From positions 682,001-746,000 of the forward strand of contig NZ_CP014163.1 of assembly GCF_001543245.1 (NCBI RefSeq): a stretch of DNA of 64,000 nt. The letters are read 5' to 3'. The stretch is from Aerococcus urinaehominis (GTDB taxonomy: Bacteria > Bacillota > Bacilli > Lactobacillales > Aerococcaceae). The notes below the pieces were generated by a model. It did not search any database, was not told the origin of the DNA, and saw only the letters and a list, made by a program, of their open reading frames with translations. The number at the start of each line of letters is the position of its first letter. Position 1 is the stretch's first letter. Below, one piece after another: positions 9,195 to 18,794 of this stretch. A program made the translations under genes and the position numbers.

Positions 9195-10454
9195 CTATAC
9201 CAAGAACTGATAAAGGGTATCATTTTCCTGCAAGTTAATATAATTAGGGTCAAACTCCGCCATCCGTTCTAACAGTCCTGGCAGGTTCTGATGGTCGCCC
9301 AACTGGACGCCCACTAATACTGGGCCAGACTCCTTGTTAGACCGCTTAGTATATTCAAAACGGGTAATGTCGTCATCAGGGTTGAGGGTGTAATTTAAGA
9401 ATTCACGCAGCGCCCCAGCTCTTTGCGGGAAGTTCACCACAAAGTAATGGAGGATGCCTTCATACATGAGGGCCTTTTCTTCGATTTCTGCCATCCGTTT
9501 GATGTCGTTATTACCACCGGAAATCACACAAACGACCGTCTTGCCCTTGATTTGGTCCTTCATTAATTCGAGACCAGCTACTGATAGGGCCCCGGAAGGC
9601 TCAGCCACAATGGCTAGTTTGGTATAGAGCTCCAAGATGGTGGCAGCAATTTGCCCTTCTGGCACTGATAGATAGTCATCTACGTAAGCCTCAGTATTAG
9701 CAAAGTTGAGGTTACCCACGCAGGCCACTGCGGTCCCGTCCGCAAAGTGGTCAACATGGTCTAACTCAACCGGGTGACCCGCTTGGTGGGCGGCGACTAG
9801 GGATGAAGCCCCGGTCGGTTCAACGGCTACCACCTGGCTGGTTGGCATGGCCTCATGAACATAGGCGGACACCCCAGCGACCAAGCCACCTCCACCAACT
9901 GGTACCATAACATAGTCGGCTTGTTCGCCTTCAGCCACCAGGTCCTGGTGGATTTCAACGGCTAAGCTCCCTTGGCCAGCAATGACATTGCGGTCATTAA
10001 AGGGTTCGACAAAGGTTAGACCGTTCTGGCTGGCATAGTCATGGGCAGCTTGGCTGCAGGCATCAAAGGTGTCTCCTTGGATCATAATGTTGACATAGTC
10101 ACCACCAAAATACTTGACCTGGTCTATCTTCTGGTTGGGCGTGGTATTGGGCATAAAAATGGTCGCCTGGACTTGCTTCTTGTGGCAGGTATAGGCCACC
10201 CCCTGGGCATGGTTACCGGCTGAGGCACAAATAACCCCTCGATCCAGGGCTGCTTGGTCCAACTGATCAATGGCATAGTAGGCCCCTCTTAATTTAAAAG
10301 AGCGGACAATTTGTAGGTCCTCACGCTTGAGATAGATATTGGCGTCGTATTTACTAGATAGGTAGGAAGAGTGCTGGCAAGGCGTTTGGGCCACAACTGG
10401 CTTTAAGGTCTTGTAGGCAGCAAGCACATCATCTTTGGTGACTAAGTCAGACAT
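9195..10454 (-). CDS. ilvA: Threonine dehydratase (threonine ammonia-lyase), biosynthetic
   Basis: PLP enzyme converting threonine to 2-oxobutanoate and ammonia, the entry step to isoleucine. The PLP lysine is in SFKLRGAYYAI (about K54). The phosphate-binding glycine loop is PVGGGGLVAG, and ISGGNND is typical of fold-type II dehydratases. After about residue 325 there is one C-terminal ACT-like regulatory segment (FVVNFPQRAGALREFLN...). At 419 residues it matches the Bacillus-type short form rather than the two-ACT E. coli form. The ATG at 10454 was chosen because AAAGGA lies eight bases upstream; an earlier in-frame ATG has no good site. It is the last gene of the ilvB-N-C-A group, separated from ilvC by one copy of the modular palindromic repeat and its hairpin, so it may be only partly cotranscribed. 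Confidence 0.95.
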   Translation of the reverse strand: MSDLVTKDDVLAAYKTLKPVVAQTPCQHSSYLSSKYDANIYLKREDLQIVRSFKLRGAYYAIDQLDQAALDRGVICASAGNHAQGVAYTCHKKQVQATIFMPNTTPNQKIDQVKYFGGDYVNIMIQGDTFDACSQAAHDYASQNGLTFVEPFNDRNVIAGQGSLAVEIHQDLVAEGEQADYVMVPVGGGGLVAGVSAYVHEAMPTSQVVAVEPTGASSLVAAHQAGHPVELDHVDHFADGTAVACVGNLNFANTEAYVDDYLSVPEGQIAATILELYTKLAIVAEPSGALSVAGLELMKDQIKGKTVVCVISGGNNDIKRMAEIEEKALMYEGILHYFVVNFPQRAGALREFLNYTLNPDDDITRFEYTKRSNKESGPVLVGVQLGDHQNLPGLLERMAEFDPNYINLQENDTLYQFLV

Positions 10455-10487
10455 ATGGGTCATCCTTTCATTCATTTATTAGGCAAA

Positions 10488-10660
10488 AACGAGCCTGGGA
10501 CATAAATCCCCGGCTCTCACTATTATACGAATATTAGTATCATAGTCGGGCTCCAAAAGTCAGGGCTGACGTGCGTTTCCCAAAATCCTCCGATATCTTT
10601 CAGATATCATCGGCTTTTGGTCCAACGATTCAGCCCTAAGCGACTTTTGTCACACCCTCG
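10488..10660 (-). repeat. Modular palindromic intergenic element, copy A (between ilvC and ilvA)
   Basis: Copy A contains one full module (10543-10657) and the associated GAGCC...GGCTC hairpin (10490-10517). On the + strand the module starts at TAGTCGGGCTC and ends at TCACACCC. The outer stem is CAAAAGTC/GACTTTTG and the second stem AGGGCTGA/TCAGCCCT, both perfect. A third CCGATATC...GATATCATCGG stem encloses the loop. Read on the ilvC strand it starts 10 bases after the ilvC stop and ends in a hairpin followed by GTTTTT, a plausible terminator. Confidence 0.75.
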
Positions 10661-10667
10661 AAAGGCA

Positions 10668-11732
<1,065 letters not shown>

Positions 11733-11736
11733 TCAG

Positions 11737-11991
11737 CTAGACTTGGACACCTTCTGTAATATCTAAAGCATAAATGACATCCACCTGTTTTTCAAGCTGT
11801 TTTGTCAGTAAGCGAGCTGCTTCTAAATCTTCAAAACGGATGCCAACAGTGATAATTGATACGCCAGGATCATCGGTCCCAGTCAGGGTCAAGGTATCAA
11901 TATTGTAGCGCGGGCGCAAAATAACCTGAGTAATTCGATTTAAGACCCCGGGCCGGTTAGCAACGCGGGTTTGGATTAAACGGTAAAGCAT
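11737..11991 (-). CDS. ilvN: Acetolactate synthase small (regulatory) subunit
   Basis: An 84-residue protein made of a single ACT domain (VANRPGVLNRITQVILRPRYNIDTL). It would bind the catalytic subunit and confer valine feedback inhibition. It is much shorter than the two-domain IlvH type (about 160 residues) and closer to the IlvN length. Its ATG overlaps the ilvB stop by one base (TAATG), a classic translational-coupling junction. Name ilvN versus ilvH is a matter of convention. Confidence 0.93.
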   Translation of the reverse strand: MLYRLIQTRVANRPGVLNRITQVILRPRYNIDTLTLTGTDDPGVSIITVGIRFEDLEAARLLTKQLEKQVDVIYALDITEGVQV

Positions 11992-13691
11992 TACTCAATC
12001 CCCTCCATCTCATTATTGGCCTTGCCAGGCGCAATCATTGGCAGTACGGTTTCATATTTATCAATCATAACTTCCAAGACGTAGGCGCCATCGTAATCTA
12101 ACATGGTATCGATAGCAGCCTGCATATCAGCTGGGTCAGTTACTCGAGCCGCTTTTACACCTAGAGCTTCGCTGAGCTTGACAAAGTCCGGTAGGCCAGG
12201 ACCAAATTCTGAATGTGAATAGCGGTCATCATAAAAGGCTTGTTGCCACTGGTGGACCATACCCAGCACGGTATTGTTGAGGATAATAAACTTAGGTTTA
12301 ATATCATAGTGCTGGATAATATTCAATTCTTGGTTGGTCATTTGGAAGCCACCATCGCCAACAATACCAACGACAGTCTTGTCTGGTTCACCAAAGGCCG
12401 CCCCAATCGTAGCTGGGACGCCGAAGCCCATGGTCCCCAAGCCTCCAGAAGTAATCAATTGAGCTGGATGCTTATAAGGGTAGAATTGACCTGCCCACAT
12501 TTGGTGTTGGCCAACGTCAGTGACGATATAGGCTTCACCTGCAGTCCGCTCGCCTAAATACTTGAGTACTTCTTGGGGGCGAATCATGCCGTGGTCACTA
12601 GCCGGAATCGGATAAGGATAGCGGTCCTTATTGGCTTGGACATGGTCTAGCCAATCTTGGTTAACCTGGTAGTTGGGCATAGGAATTTGTAACATAATTT
12701 GCAGGGCGGTTTTAGCATCAGCCACCACTGGATAATCAGGGCGAACCGTCTTACCCATTTCCGCCGCATCAATATCGATATGGACAATCTTGGCCTCTGG
12801 GGCGAAATCATCAGGCTTGGTCGCTACCCGGTCGTCAAAACGTGAGCCAATATTAATGAGGCAGTCACATTCCATCAGAGCCATATTGGAAGCATAGGTC
12901 CCGTGCATACCAGCCATACCAGTAAAGAGGTCACTGTCAGCTGGCATAGTTCCTAGGCCCAAGAGGGTTGAAGCAACTGGAATCTGGTAGCGGTTAGCAA
13001 ACTCTCTCAGGTCTTGGCTGGCTTGACTTTTAGCGACACCGGCTCCCACTAAAATCAGAGGCTTGTGACTATTTTCTAGTACTGTCATAACCTGGCGAAT
13101 GGCATCCATATCCACTTCTGGATCTGGTTGGTAACCGGGCAAGTCCATATCAACTGATACTTCATCCATGGTCACTTCTTGGACGCCAATATTTTTAGGA
13201 ATATCAATCAGGACTGGCCCCTTACGACCAGAATTAGCGATATAGAAGGCCTCGGCCACGATGCGCGGGATTTCCCGGGCGTGGCGGACCTGGAAGCAAT
13301 ACTTGGTAATTGGGGTCATGACGCCGATAATGTCGGTTTCCTGGAAGGCATCTTTACCAATCCCATCCTCAGCTACCTGGCCAGTGATTACGACCATGGG
13401 GACAGAGTCCATCATCGCTGTCGCCACACCAGTTACGGTATTGGTCGCACCTGGGCCACTGGTCACAATGCATACACCTGTCTTACCTGTAGCTCGGGCA
13501 TAACCGTCAGCCATGTGGGCTGCACCTTGTTCATGACGGGCCAAAATATGATTTTCTCCTGTTTTAAAGAATTGGTCATAAATATGTAAGACGGCGCCAC
13601 CTGGGTAACCAAAAATATGGTCGACATTTTGTTCAGCTAAGGCTTCAACTAATAATTCAGTACCGATTTTAACGGTTTTACTTTCTGCCAT
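11991..13691 (-). CDS. ilvB: Acetolactate synthase large (catalytic) subunit, biosynthetic
   Basis: ThDP- and FAD-dependent AHAS of 566 residues, condensing two pyruvates, or pyruvate with 2-oxobutanoate. The catalytic glutamate is in ARHEQGAAHMADGYARATG (about E54). The ThDP/Mg motif GDGGFQMTNQELN...ILNN is at about 435-467, and the central FAD-binding region is intact. The presence of an adjacent regulatory subunit marks it as the anabolic AHAS rather than catabolic AlsS. The ATG at 13691 has AGAGGTG upstream; the longer open frame runs into the attenuator and is not a plausible start. First structural gene of the ilv operon. Confidence 0.96.
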   Translation of the reverse strand: MAESKTVKIGTELLVEALAEQNVDHIFGYPGGAVLHIYDQFFKTGENHILARHEQGAAHMADGYARATGKTGVCIVTSGPGATNTVTGVATAMMDSVPMVVITGQVAEDGIGKDAFQETDIIGVMTPITKYCFQVRHAREIPRIVAEAFYIANSGRKGPVLIDIPKNIGVQEVTMDEVSVDMDLPGYQPDPEVDMDAIRQVMTVLENSHKPLILVGAGVAKSQASQDLREFANRYQIPVASTLLGLGTMPADSDLFTGMAGMHGTYASNMALMECDCLINIGSRFDDRVATKPDDFAPEAKIVHIDIDAAEMGKTVRPDYPVVADAKTALQIMLQIPMPNYQVNQDWLDHVQANKDRYPYPIPASDHGMIRPQEVLKYLGERTAGEAYIVTDVGQHQMWAGQFYPYKHPAQLITSGGLGTMGFGVPATIGAAFGEPDKTVVGIVGDGGFQMTNQELNIIQHYDIKPKFIILNNTVLGMVHQWQQAFYDDRYSHSEFGPGLPDFVKLSEALGVKAARVTDPADMQAAIDTMLDYDGAYVLEVMIDKYETVLPMIAPGKANNEMEGIE

Positions 13692-13734
13692 GTGAGCACC
13701 TCTTTCTGGGTTAATATAAAAAATTGAAAAATAA

Positions 13735-13762
13735 AAGGCTTCCCGGTCAAATGGGAAGCCTT
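13735..13762 (-). terminator. Attenuator terminator of the ilv operon
   Basis: Perfect 10-bp stem AAGGCTTCCC / GGGAAGCCTT with an 8-base loop, followed on the minus strand by TTATTTTTCAATTTTTT. It sits between the leader peptide and ilvB. The CCC of its 5' arm is also the target of a competing antiterminator: CAAATGGG at 13765-13772 is complementary to CCCATTTG at 13748-13755. Confidence 0.88.
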
Positions 13763-13815
13763 GCCCCATTTGCTTCACAAATAGGACTCGAACAAGTGTC
13801 TGTTCCAGTCCCTAG

Positions 13816-13863
13816 TCAGATAATTAAGACTACTAATTGTGAAGGCAAATGCATGGTTGTCAT
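13816..13863 (-). CDS. ilv operon leader peptide (15 residues)
   Basis: A short open frame reading MTTMHLPSQLVVLII, then TGA, with AAGGAG upstream. Nine of its last ten residues after Pro, apart from Ser and Gln, are Leu, Val or Ile, including the unbroken run LVVLII just before the stop. The coding strand at 13833-13851 can pair with 13767-13784, the segment that otherwise forms the antiterminator. Ribosome stalling on Leu/Val/Ile codons would therefore free the antiterminator and allow transcription into ilvB. This is the classic branched-chain amino acid attenuation design, known for example from the Lactococcus ilv-leu operon. The assignment is from sequence only. Confidence 0.85.
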   Translation of the reverse strand: MTTMHLPSQLVVLII

Positions 13864-13899
13864 GATGAATGGGCTCCTTACTTTCAAATCTTTAAAGAG

Positions 13900-13928
13900 A
13901 TTGTAACCCCCTAATTAGGGGATGTCAA
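13900..13928 (-). promoter_or_regulatory. Consensus promoter of the ilv operon with palindrome in the spacer
   Basis: On the minus strand TTGACA (13923-13928) and TACAAT (13900-13905) are spaced by exactly 17 bases. The spacer holds a perfect palindrome CCCCTAATTAGGGG (13908-13921), which may be an operator or just GC-rich spacer symmetry. Confidence 0.85.
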
Positions 13929-13939
13929 GCTGTTTTTTA

Positions 13940-13954
13940 AAAATTCTGACAATT
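13940..13954 (-). promoter_or_regulatory. Candidate CodY box upstream of the ilv promoter
   Basis: AATTGTCAGAATTTT on the minus strand matches 12 of 15 positions of the CodY consensus AATTTTCWGAAAATT. It ends 11 bases upstream of the -35 element. CodY control of ilv genes is established in related Firmicutes; the site here is inference. Confidence 0.55.
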
Positions 13955-14044
13955 CACCCTATTTATTTTTCCTTTAAGACTTTTGAAAGTTTCTTTTATG
14001 GTATGCTAAAGGCAAGCTAATTACTGATAGAAAGTGGTGGTCTC

Positions 14045-14860
14045 ATGACGCATAGCCAGCCCCCGATTATCAAACTCCAGGATGTTTATTTTCTCCGTGC
14101 TGACCAGAAAATTCTCCAAGATATTAACTGGACCATCTACCCCGGCCAGCATTGGGCGCTTTTAGGCCTTAATGGATCGGGTAAAACGAGCCTGATGAAG
14201 ATTTTATCTGGTTACGAGTTCCCCTCTTCTGGCCAAGTAGAAGTCCTGGGCCATATTTTTGGCAAGTCCTCTATTCCTAAATTGAGAGAACGGATTGGCC
14301 TGGTTACCAATTGGTTGAGCCAGCAAATGCCTGATTACATGACAGTTGAAGATGTCATTTTAACCGGAAAATTTGCTTCAATCGGCCTCTATCAACCAGT
14401 TTCTGACCAGGACCGCCAGGCCGCACGTGTCCTTCTGGACCAGTTTAACTTGGCAGCCTTTGGCCAGCGCCGCCTGTCTACCCTGTCTCAGGGCGAACGC
14501 CAAAATATTTTTATCCTGCGCGCCCTTATCACTGAGCCAGATTTACTCATTTTGGACGAACCCAACAATAGCCTGGACCTCTTTGCTAGAGAGCAGCTCT
14601 TAGCCTTTATTGAAGATTTAGTTGCCCACCGACCTGGCTTGAGCCTGATGTTGATTACCCACCATACTGAGGATATCACGGCGGCCTTCAACCACTGCCT
14701 CTTGTTGCGGGATGGGAAAATTTTTAAACAAGGCCCTAAGGCAGAAGTTTTTAGGCAGGATGTGCTAGCTGATTTTTATGAGCAACCGATTGACATCCGT
14801 CCTTATTTGAACCAACGCTTTGAAGTGGTGCCTGATTTTTCGGCATTTGGGGATAGTTAA
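14045..14860 (+). CDS. ABC transporter ATP-binding protein (YlmA-like)
   Basis: A single nucleotide-binding domain of 271 residues. Walker A is GLNGSGKTS (about 41-49), the signature LSQGERQN, Walker B LLILDEPNNSLD and the switch histidine ITHH. The LSQGE form of the signature and the total length resemble the YlmA/PhnC-like stand-alone ATPases of Firmicutes. No membrane permease lies next to it, so the transported substrate is unknown. It is a monocistronic gene divergent from ilvB, with its own downstream hairpins. Confidence 0.88.
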   Translation: MTHSQPPIIKLQDVYFLRADQKILQDINWTIYPGQHWALLGLNGSGKTSLMKILSGYEFPSSGQVEVLGHIFGKSSIPKLRERIGLVTNWLSQQMPDYMTVEDVILTGKFASIGLYQPVSDQDRQAARVLLDQFNLAAFGQRRLSTLSQGERQNIFILRALITEPDLLILDEPNNSLDLFAREQLLAFIEDLVAHRPGLSLMLITHHTEDITAAFNHCLLLRDGKIFKQGPKAEVFRQDVLADFYEQPIDIRPYLNQRFEVVPDFSAFGDS

Positions 14861-14882
14861 AAAATGTCCCAGTTAAAGTCTT

Positions 14883-14915
14883 AGTTGCTAGCTGTTTGCC
14901 TGCTAGCAACTTTTA
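14883..14915 (+). terminator. Terminator after the ABC ATPase gene
   Basis: Perfect 9-bp stem GTTGCTAGC / GCTAGCAAC followed by TTTTAG, 22 bases downstream of the stop codon. Confidence 0.65.
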
Positions 14916-14923
14916 GACAAGTT

Positions 14924-14965
14924 AAAAAACCGCCCAAGCCTTACTGTGAGCTTGGGCGGTTTTTT
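14924..14965. terminator. Bidirectional terminator between ABC ATPase gene and thrC
   Basis: Perfect 10-bp stem ACCGCCCAAG / CTTGGGCGGT flanked by A and T runs on both sides, so it can stop both convergent transcripts. Confidence 0.88.
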
Positions 14966-14987
14966 AGCCTGCCGGTTTTTTTAGTTG

Positions 14988-16469
14988 TTATTTGACAGCT
15001 AATTCTTTGACATAGCCTTCCATTTGGTCGATAGCAATCACCTGGCGATGACGCATGGGCGCATCTTTTAATTCCTGGATGGCTGGTGGGAATGGTACAC
15101 CAGTTTCAGCTTGCAAGCGATTCAGCAGCACGTCATCATCTAGACCAAGGGTATCTTGACCGAGCGACTCCAATACAGCGGCCGGGAACTTGTACGGACT
15201 GGCCGTTGAAACAATGACACTTGGATTACTTAGCCCTTCAGCTGCCTGGGCCTTGCGGTAGCACTTAGAGGCGACAGCTGTGTGCGGGTCCATGACATAG
15301 TTAGCTTCAGCCTTGACCTGGGCAATTTCTGCCATGGTCTCTTGTTCATCCGCATACTGGCCGATAAAGTCGACAAAGTTTTCCTTGGCGTAGGCCGGTA
15401 GCTGATAGACACCGTCTTGGTCCAGTCGGGCCATCAATTCTTTCAGTAGTTCGGTATCTTCACCAATAGCGTGGTAGAGCATCCGCTCAAAGTTAGAAGA
15501 AATCAAGATGTCCATAGAAGGTGAAATAGTTAACTTGAAATCGCGGTTTTTGTCGTAAGACCAAGCCTTGAAGAAGTCGTACAGCACGGTATTATCGTTG
15601 GAAGCACAGACTAGCTTGCCAACAGGCAGACCAATCCGCTTGGCATAATAGCCCGCTAAAATATTACCAAAGTTACCGGTTGGCACAGTGAAATCAACGG
15701 CTTGGCTACCATCAACTACACCTTTGGCCACGAGTTGGGCATAGGCATAGAAGTAGTAAACCACTTGCGGCAAGAGACGACCAATATTCATGGAGTTAGC
15801 TGATGAGAACTGGCGGTCAGCCATGGCTAATTGGTCTTTTAGTTGATCATCATTGAAGAGGCGCTTCACCTCAGTTTGGGCGTCATCGAAGTTGCCTTCA
15901 ACCGCTAGCACAAAGGTGTTGTCGCCTTTTTGCGTCAGCATTTGCTTCTCTTGGATAGTTGATACCCCACCATTAGGATAGAAAACAATAATTTTTGTGC
16001 CCGGCACATCAGCAAAACCAGCCATAGCGGCCTTACCCGTATCTCCAGAAGTGGCAGTTAGAATAATAATCTCATTATGGTTATCATTCATCTCCGCTGC
16101 CTTCTTCATTAAATAAGGCAAAATTGACAGGGCCATATCCTTGAAGGCAATGGTCGCCCCGTGGAAGAGCTCCAAGTGGTAGTTGTCCCCGACTTTAACT
16201 AGGGGAGCAATCAGGTCGGTATCAAACTTGTCATCATAAGCTTGGTTGATACAGTCGCGCAGGTCAGCCTCACTGTAGTCAGTCAAGAAGGCGGATAAAA
16301 CATAGTAGGCCATTTCTTGGTAAGAAAATTGGCTGAGCTGGTCCCAATCAGGCTTTAATTGAGGGAATTCCTGCGGGACAAACAGCCCCCCATCCGCAGC
16401 CAGCCCTTGTAAAATCGCTTGCGAGGCGGACACAAGATTCGTCGCATCACGGGTTGATTTAAATTGCAT
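14988..16469 (-). CDS. thrC: Threonine synthase
   Basis: PLP enzyme converting O-phosphohomoserine to threonine. The PLP lysine lies in HGATIAFKDMAL (about K110). TATSGDTGKAAMAG and the phosphate-binding VPTGNFGN are typical of the ThrC family. 493 residues fits the longer bacterial/yeast-like form with an N-terminal extension (MQFKSTRD...). The ATG at 16469 was chosen over 16478 because GAGGA lies nine bases upstream. The gene stands alone; hom and thrB are not in this window. A weak promoter (TTGCTA, 18 bases, TATGAT) lies at 16504-16533. Confidence 0.95.
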   Translation of the reverse strand: MQFKSTRDATNLVSASQAILQGLAADGGLFVPQEFPQLKPDWDQLSQFSYQEMAYYVLSAFLTDYSEADLRDCINQAYDDKFDTDLIAPLVKVGDNYHLELFHGATIAFKDMALSILPYLMKKAAEMNDNHNEIIILTATSGDTGKAAMAGFADVPGTKIIVFYPNGGVSTIQEKQMLTQKGDNTFVLAVEGNFDDAQTEVKRLFNDDQLKDQLAMADRQFSSANSMNIGRLLPQVVYYFYAYAQLVAKGVVDGSQAVDFTVPTGNFGNILAGYYAKRIGLPVGKLVCASNDNTVLYDFFKAWSYDKNRDFKLTISPSMDILISSNFERMLYHAIGEDTELLKELMARLDQDGVYQLPAYAKENFVDFIGQYADEQETMAEIAQVKAEANYVMDPHTAVASKCYRKAQAAEGLSNPSVIVSTASPYKFPAAVLESLGQDTLGLDDDVLLNRLQAETGVPFPPAIQELKDAPMRHRQVIAIDQMEGYVKELAVK

Positions 16470-16602
16470 AAGTCTCATTCCTCATCTCATTTTTATTGCT
16501 TATATCATAACTGATTAGCCTAATCCTTAGCAAGTCAAGGAAGCACATTCTCTATTTTAGCTTGTTATGGCTTGTTGTGGGAGTTGGGAGCGGGGGAGCG
16601 AG

Positions 16603-17036
16603 TTCATTCTTAGCTAATTTCGATTTTAGATTAATTTGAAAGCCGACTGGAACTGGTGGCTTGCTCATTCTTAGCTAATTTCGATTTAAGAAGACTTTGA
16701 GATGGCGACTGGGGATGGTGGTGCATTCATTCTATGCTAACTTCGATTTTAGATTAATTTGAAAGCCCGATTGGATCTAGCAATGTGCTCATTCTATGCT
16801 AATTTTAATTTTAGATGAATTTGAGATGACGATTGAGGACGATGGTGCATTCATTCTATGCTAACTTCGATTTTAGATGAATTTGAAAGGCCACTTAGAT
16901 CTACCAATGCGCTCATTCTATGCTAATTTCGATTTAAGAAGACTTTGAGATGGCGACTGGGGATGGTGGCGAGTTCAATCTCCTCTAATTTCGATTTTAG
17001 ATTAATTTGAAAGCCCGATTGGATCTAGCAGCAATG
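16603..17036. repeat. 61-62 bp tandem repeat array, left part
   Basis: Seven imperfect units start at about 16603, 16665, 16726, 16788, 16849, 16911 and 16973, giving a period of 61-62 bases. Each begins near TTCATTCTATGCTAA followed by TTCGATTTTAGA. Two subtypes tend to alternate, one ending in GAAAGCCCGATTGGATCTAGC and one in GAGATGGCGACTGGGGATGG. The array ends at the left end of the IS and resumes on its right side. No coding potential was seen. Confidence 0.85.
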
Positions 17037-17040
17037 TGTC

Positions 17041-18357
17041 AAGTCCACAATCTTGTGTAAATTATAGAATGTAATTGGTGGGTATAAATATTTAGACTAT
17101 GTTATTAAAGAATTTATGAGGACATGTCTCCCAATATTCATGCAAATCAAGCAATACACTTCCTATAAGTCGCTCCGCAGCCTCTATATTAGGAAAGAGG
17201 CCGACAACTTTCTCTCTTCTTCTAATTTCTCGATTTAGCCTTTCTAGACTGTTAGTTGTTTTCAGTGAAACGCGATAAGGTGTGGGTTCTAATAAGTATG
17301 GGATAGCATCTTCGAAGCCTTCCTCTAGCGTATTAACAGCTTTGTCATATTTCTCATTGCCACTAACGTATTCTACAAATTCAAATTTTAACTCTCGCGC
17401 TCTTTGTTGACTATCAGCATTAAATATTCTCTTTAGAAGACTTCTCTCATGACTGCAATCCTTTTTTGGAAAATGAGCTAAAATATTACGTAGAAAATGA
17501 ACCGTACACCGTTGCCAGGTAGTGCCTAAAAATTGATTACTAATCGCTGATTTTAGTCCCTTGTGGGCGTCAGATATAATTAATGTTGGTTTAGTTAGGC
17601 CTCTGGCCTTTAAATCAAGGAAGAAGTTCTTCCAGTTTTCTTCTGATTCATTATCAGCAATCATAAAGCCGATAATTTCGCGACGATTATCATCGTTAAT
17701 ACCCTGAGCAATATAAACACCTTTAGAGACAGAACGATGGTTTTCGCGAACTTTAATATACATGGCATCGACATAAACATATCGAAAATTCGTATGTGTT
17801 AGGGAACGCCCTTTAAATTCGAAAACAGCAGGGTCCAAGTTTTTATTTACTGAAGAGACAAATGATTTAGAAACACCTTCGCCACAGAGTGTTTCAACAA
17901 CCTTCTTAATACGGCGTGTTGAGACCCCATTAATATACATTTCGGTTAAAACAGCCACAAAGGCCTTGTCCATACGTTGATATTTATCGAATAGCTTGGT
18001 ATCAAATTCTCCTGATCGTGTCCGAGGGACATCCAGTTCAACAGTCCCTACCTTTGTTTTAAAGTTTCTTTTATAGGAGCCATTACGATAATCTTTCCGG
18101 TCATCTGTGCGCTCATAGCGCTTAGCATTAATAAATTCCTCACGCTCTGCTTGCATATAGGCATTAAAGATGGTTACAGTTAGGGACTTCATCATCTGAT
18201 CCATATCACTGTTTAGAACTGCCTCTGTAATTTCTTCTAAGTTTAGGGTAATATTTAGTTGAGCCATAATAATCTTCCTTTCAATGTGTTTTAGCCAATT
18301 ACATTGTAACCAAAAAAGATTATTATGGTTTTTCTTTTTACACAATTATATGGACTT
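17041..18357. mobile_element. IS256-family insertion sequence
   Basis: About 1.3 kb bounded by imperfect inverted repeats: AAGTCCACAATCTTGTGTAAA on the left (17041-17061) against AAGTCCATATAATTGTGTAAA, the right end read inward (18337-18357). It encloses a single transposase gene. I could not find the 8-bp target duplication expected for this family, so the ends may be off by a few bases or the flanks may have recombined within the surrounding tandem repeat. Confidence 0.8.
17092..18267 (-). CDS. IS256-family (Mutator-type) transposase
   Basis: A 391-residue DDE transposase, the usual size for IS256. Catalytic acidic positions are visible in YVYVDAMYIKV (first D), LIISDAHKGLKSA (second D) and the Mutator-family SLERLNREIRRREKVVGLFPN segment (E). 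The ATG at 18267 has AAAGGA eight bases upstream; the longer frame extends into the terminal inverted repeat region and is unlikely. The reading frame is intact, so the element may be active. Confidence 0.95.
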   Translation of the reverse strand: MAQLNITLNLEEITEAVLNSDMDQMMKSLTVTIFNAYMQAEREEFINAKRYERTDDRKDYRNGSYKRNFKTKVGTVELDVPRTRSGEFDTKLFDKYQRMDKAFVAVLTEMYINGVSTRRIKKVVETLCGEGVSKSFVSSVNKNLDPAVFEFKGRSLTHTNFRYVYVDAMYIKVRENHRSVSKGVYIAQGINDDNRREIIGFMIADNESEENWKNFFLDLKARGLTKPTLIISDAHKGLKSAISNQFLGTTWQRCTVHFLRNILAHFPKKDCSHERSLLKRIFNADSQQRARELKFEFVEYVSGNEKYDKAVNTLEEGFEDAIPYLLEPTPYRVSLKTTNSLERLNREIRRREKVVGLFPNIEAAERLIGSVLLDLHEYWETCPHKFFNNIV

Positions 18358-18590
18358 AATCCCACTTGAATCTAGCAATGTGCTCATTCTTAGCTAATTT
18401 TGATTTTAGAAGAGTTTGAGATGGCGATTGAGGATAATGGTGCATTCATTCTATGCTAACTTCGATTTTAGATGAATTTGAAAGCCCGTTTGGATCTAGC
18501 AATGCGCTCATTACCTGCTTATTTCGATTTTATGTAAATTTGAAAAGTCGACAAATTCTAGCTACGTGCGCATTCTAGACTAACTTTCTA
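18358..18590. repeat. 61-62 bp tandem repeat array, right part
   Basis: About four further units, starting near 18379, 18441, 18505 and 18567, continue the array seen left of the IS, with the same two subtypes. The last two are more divergent. Together with the left part there are about 11 units. The stretch 18591-18700 shows nothing else. Confidence 0.8.
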
Positions 18591-18705
18591 GTACAGCTAC
18601 ATGGAGGGGTAATCTAAATCGGAATCTACCCCAGTCTGAACTAACTTTTCAGCTCTCAAGTTATATCGGAAAAATCGCCTTTTTTAGGCAAAATCACTGG
18701 ACAAC

Positions 18706-18735
18706 TTGAACACTTTAACGTTAATATGGTATCAT
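18706..18735 (+). promoter_or_regulatory. Promoter of the L25/Ctc gene
   Basis: TTGAAC (18706-18711) and TATCAT (18730-18735) with an 18-base spacer, about 60 bases upstream of the start codon. Confidence 0.6.
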
Positions 18736-18794
18736 AGAGTGTATTTTCTGATTGGTAAAATCGGAAACTAATAATCCAGGAGGGAAATGTAAAC

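Noticed and set aside
13730-13930. T-box riboswitch upstream of ilvB
   Set aside because: No T-box core motif (AGGGTGGNACCGCG-like) is present; the leader peptide and hairpins fit ribosome-mediated attenuation instead.
17030-18370. 8-bp target-site duplication flanking the IS256-family element
   Set aside because: The bases left of 17041 (ending ATGTGTC) and right of 18357 (starting AATCCCAC) do not match in any nearby register.
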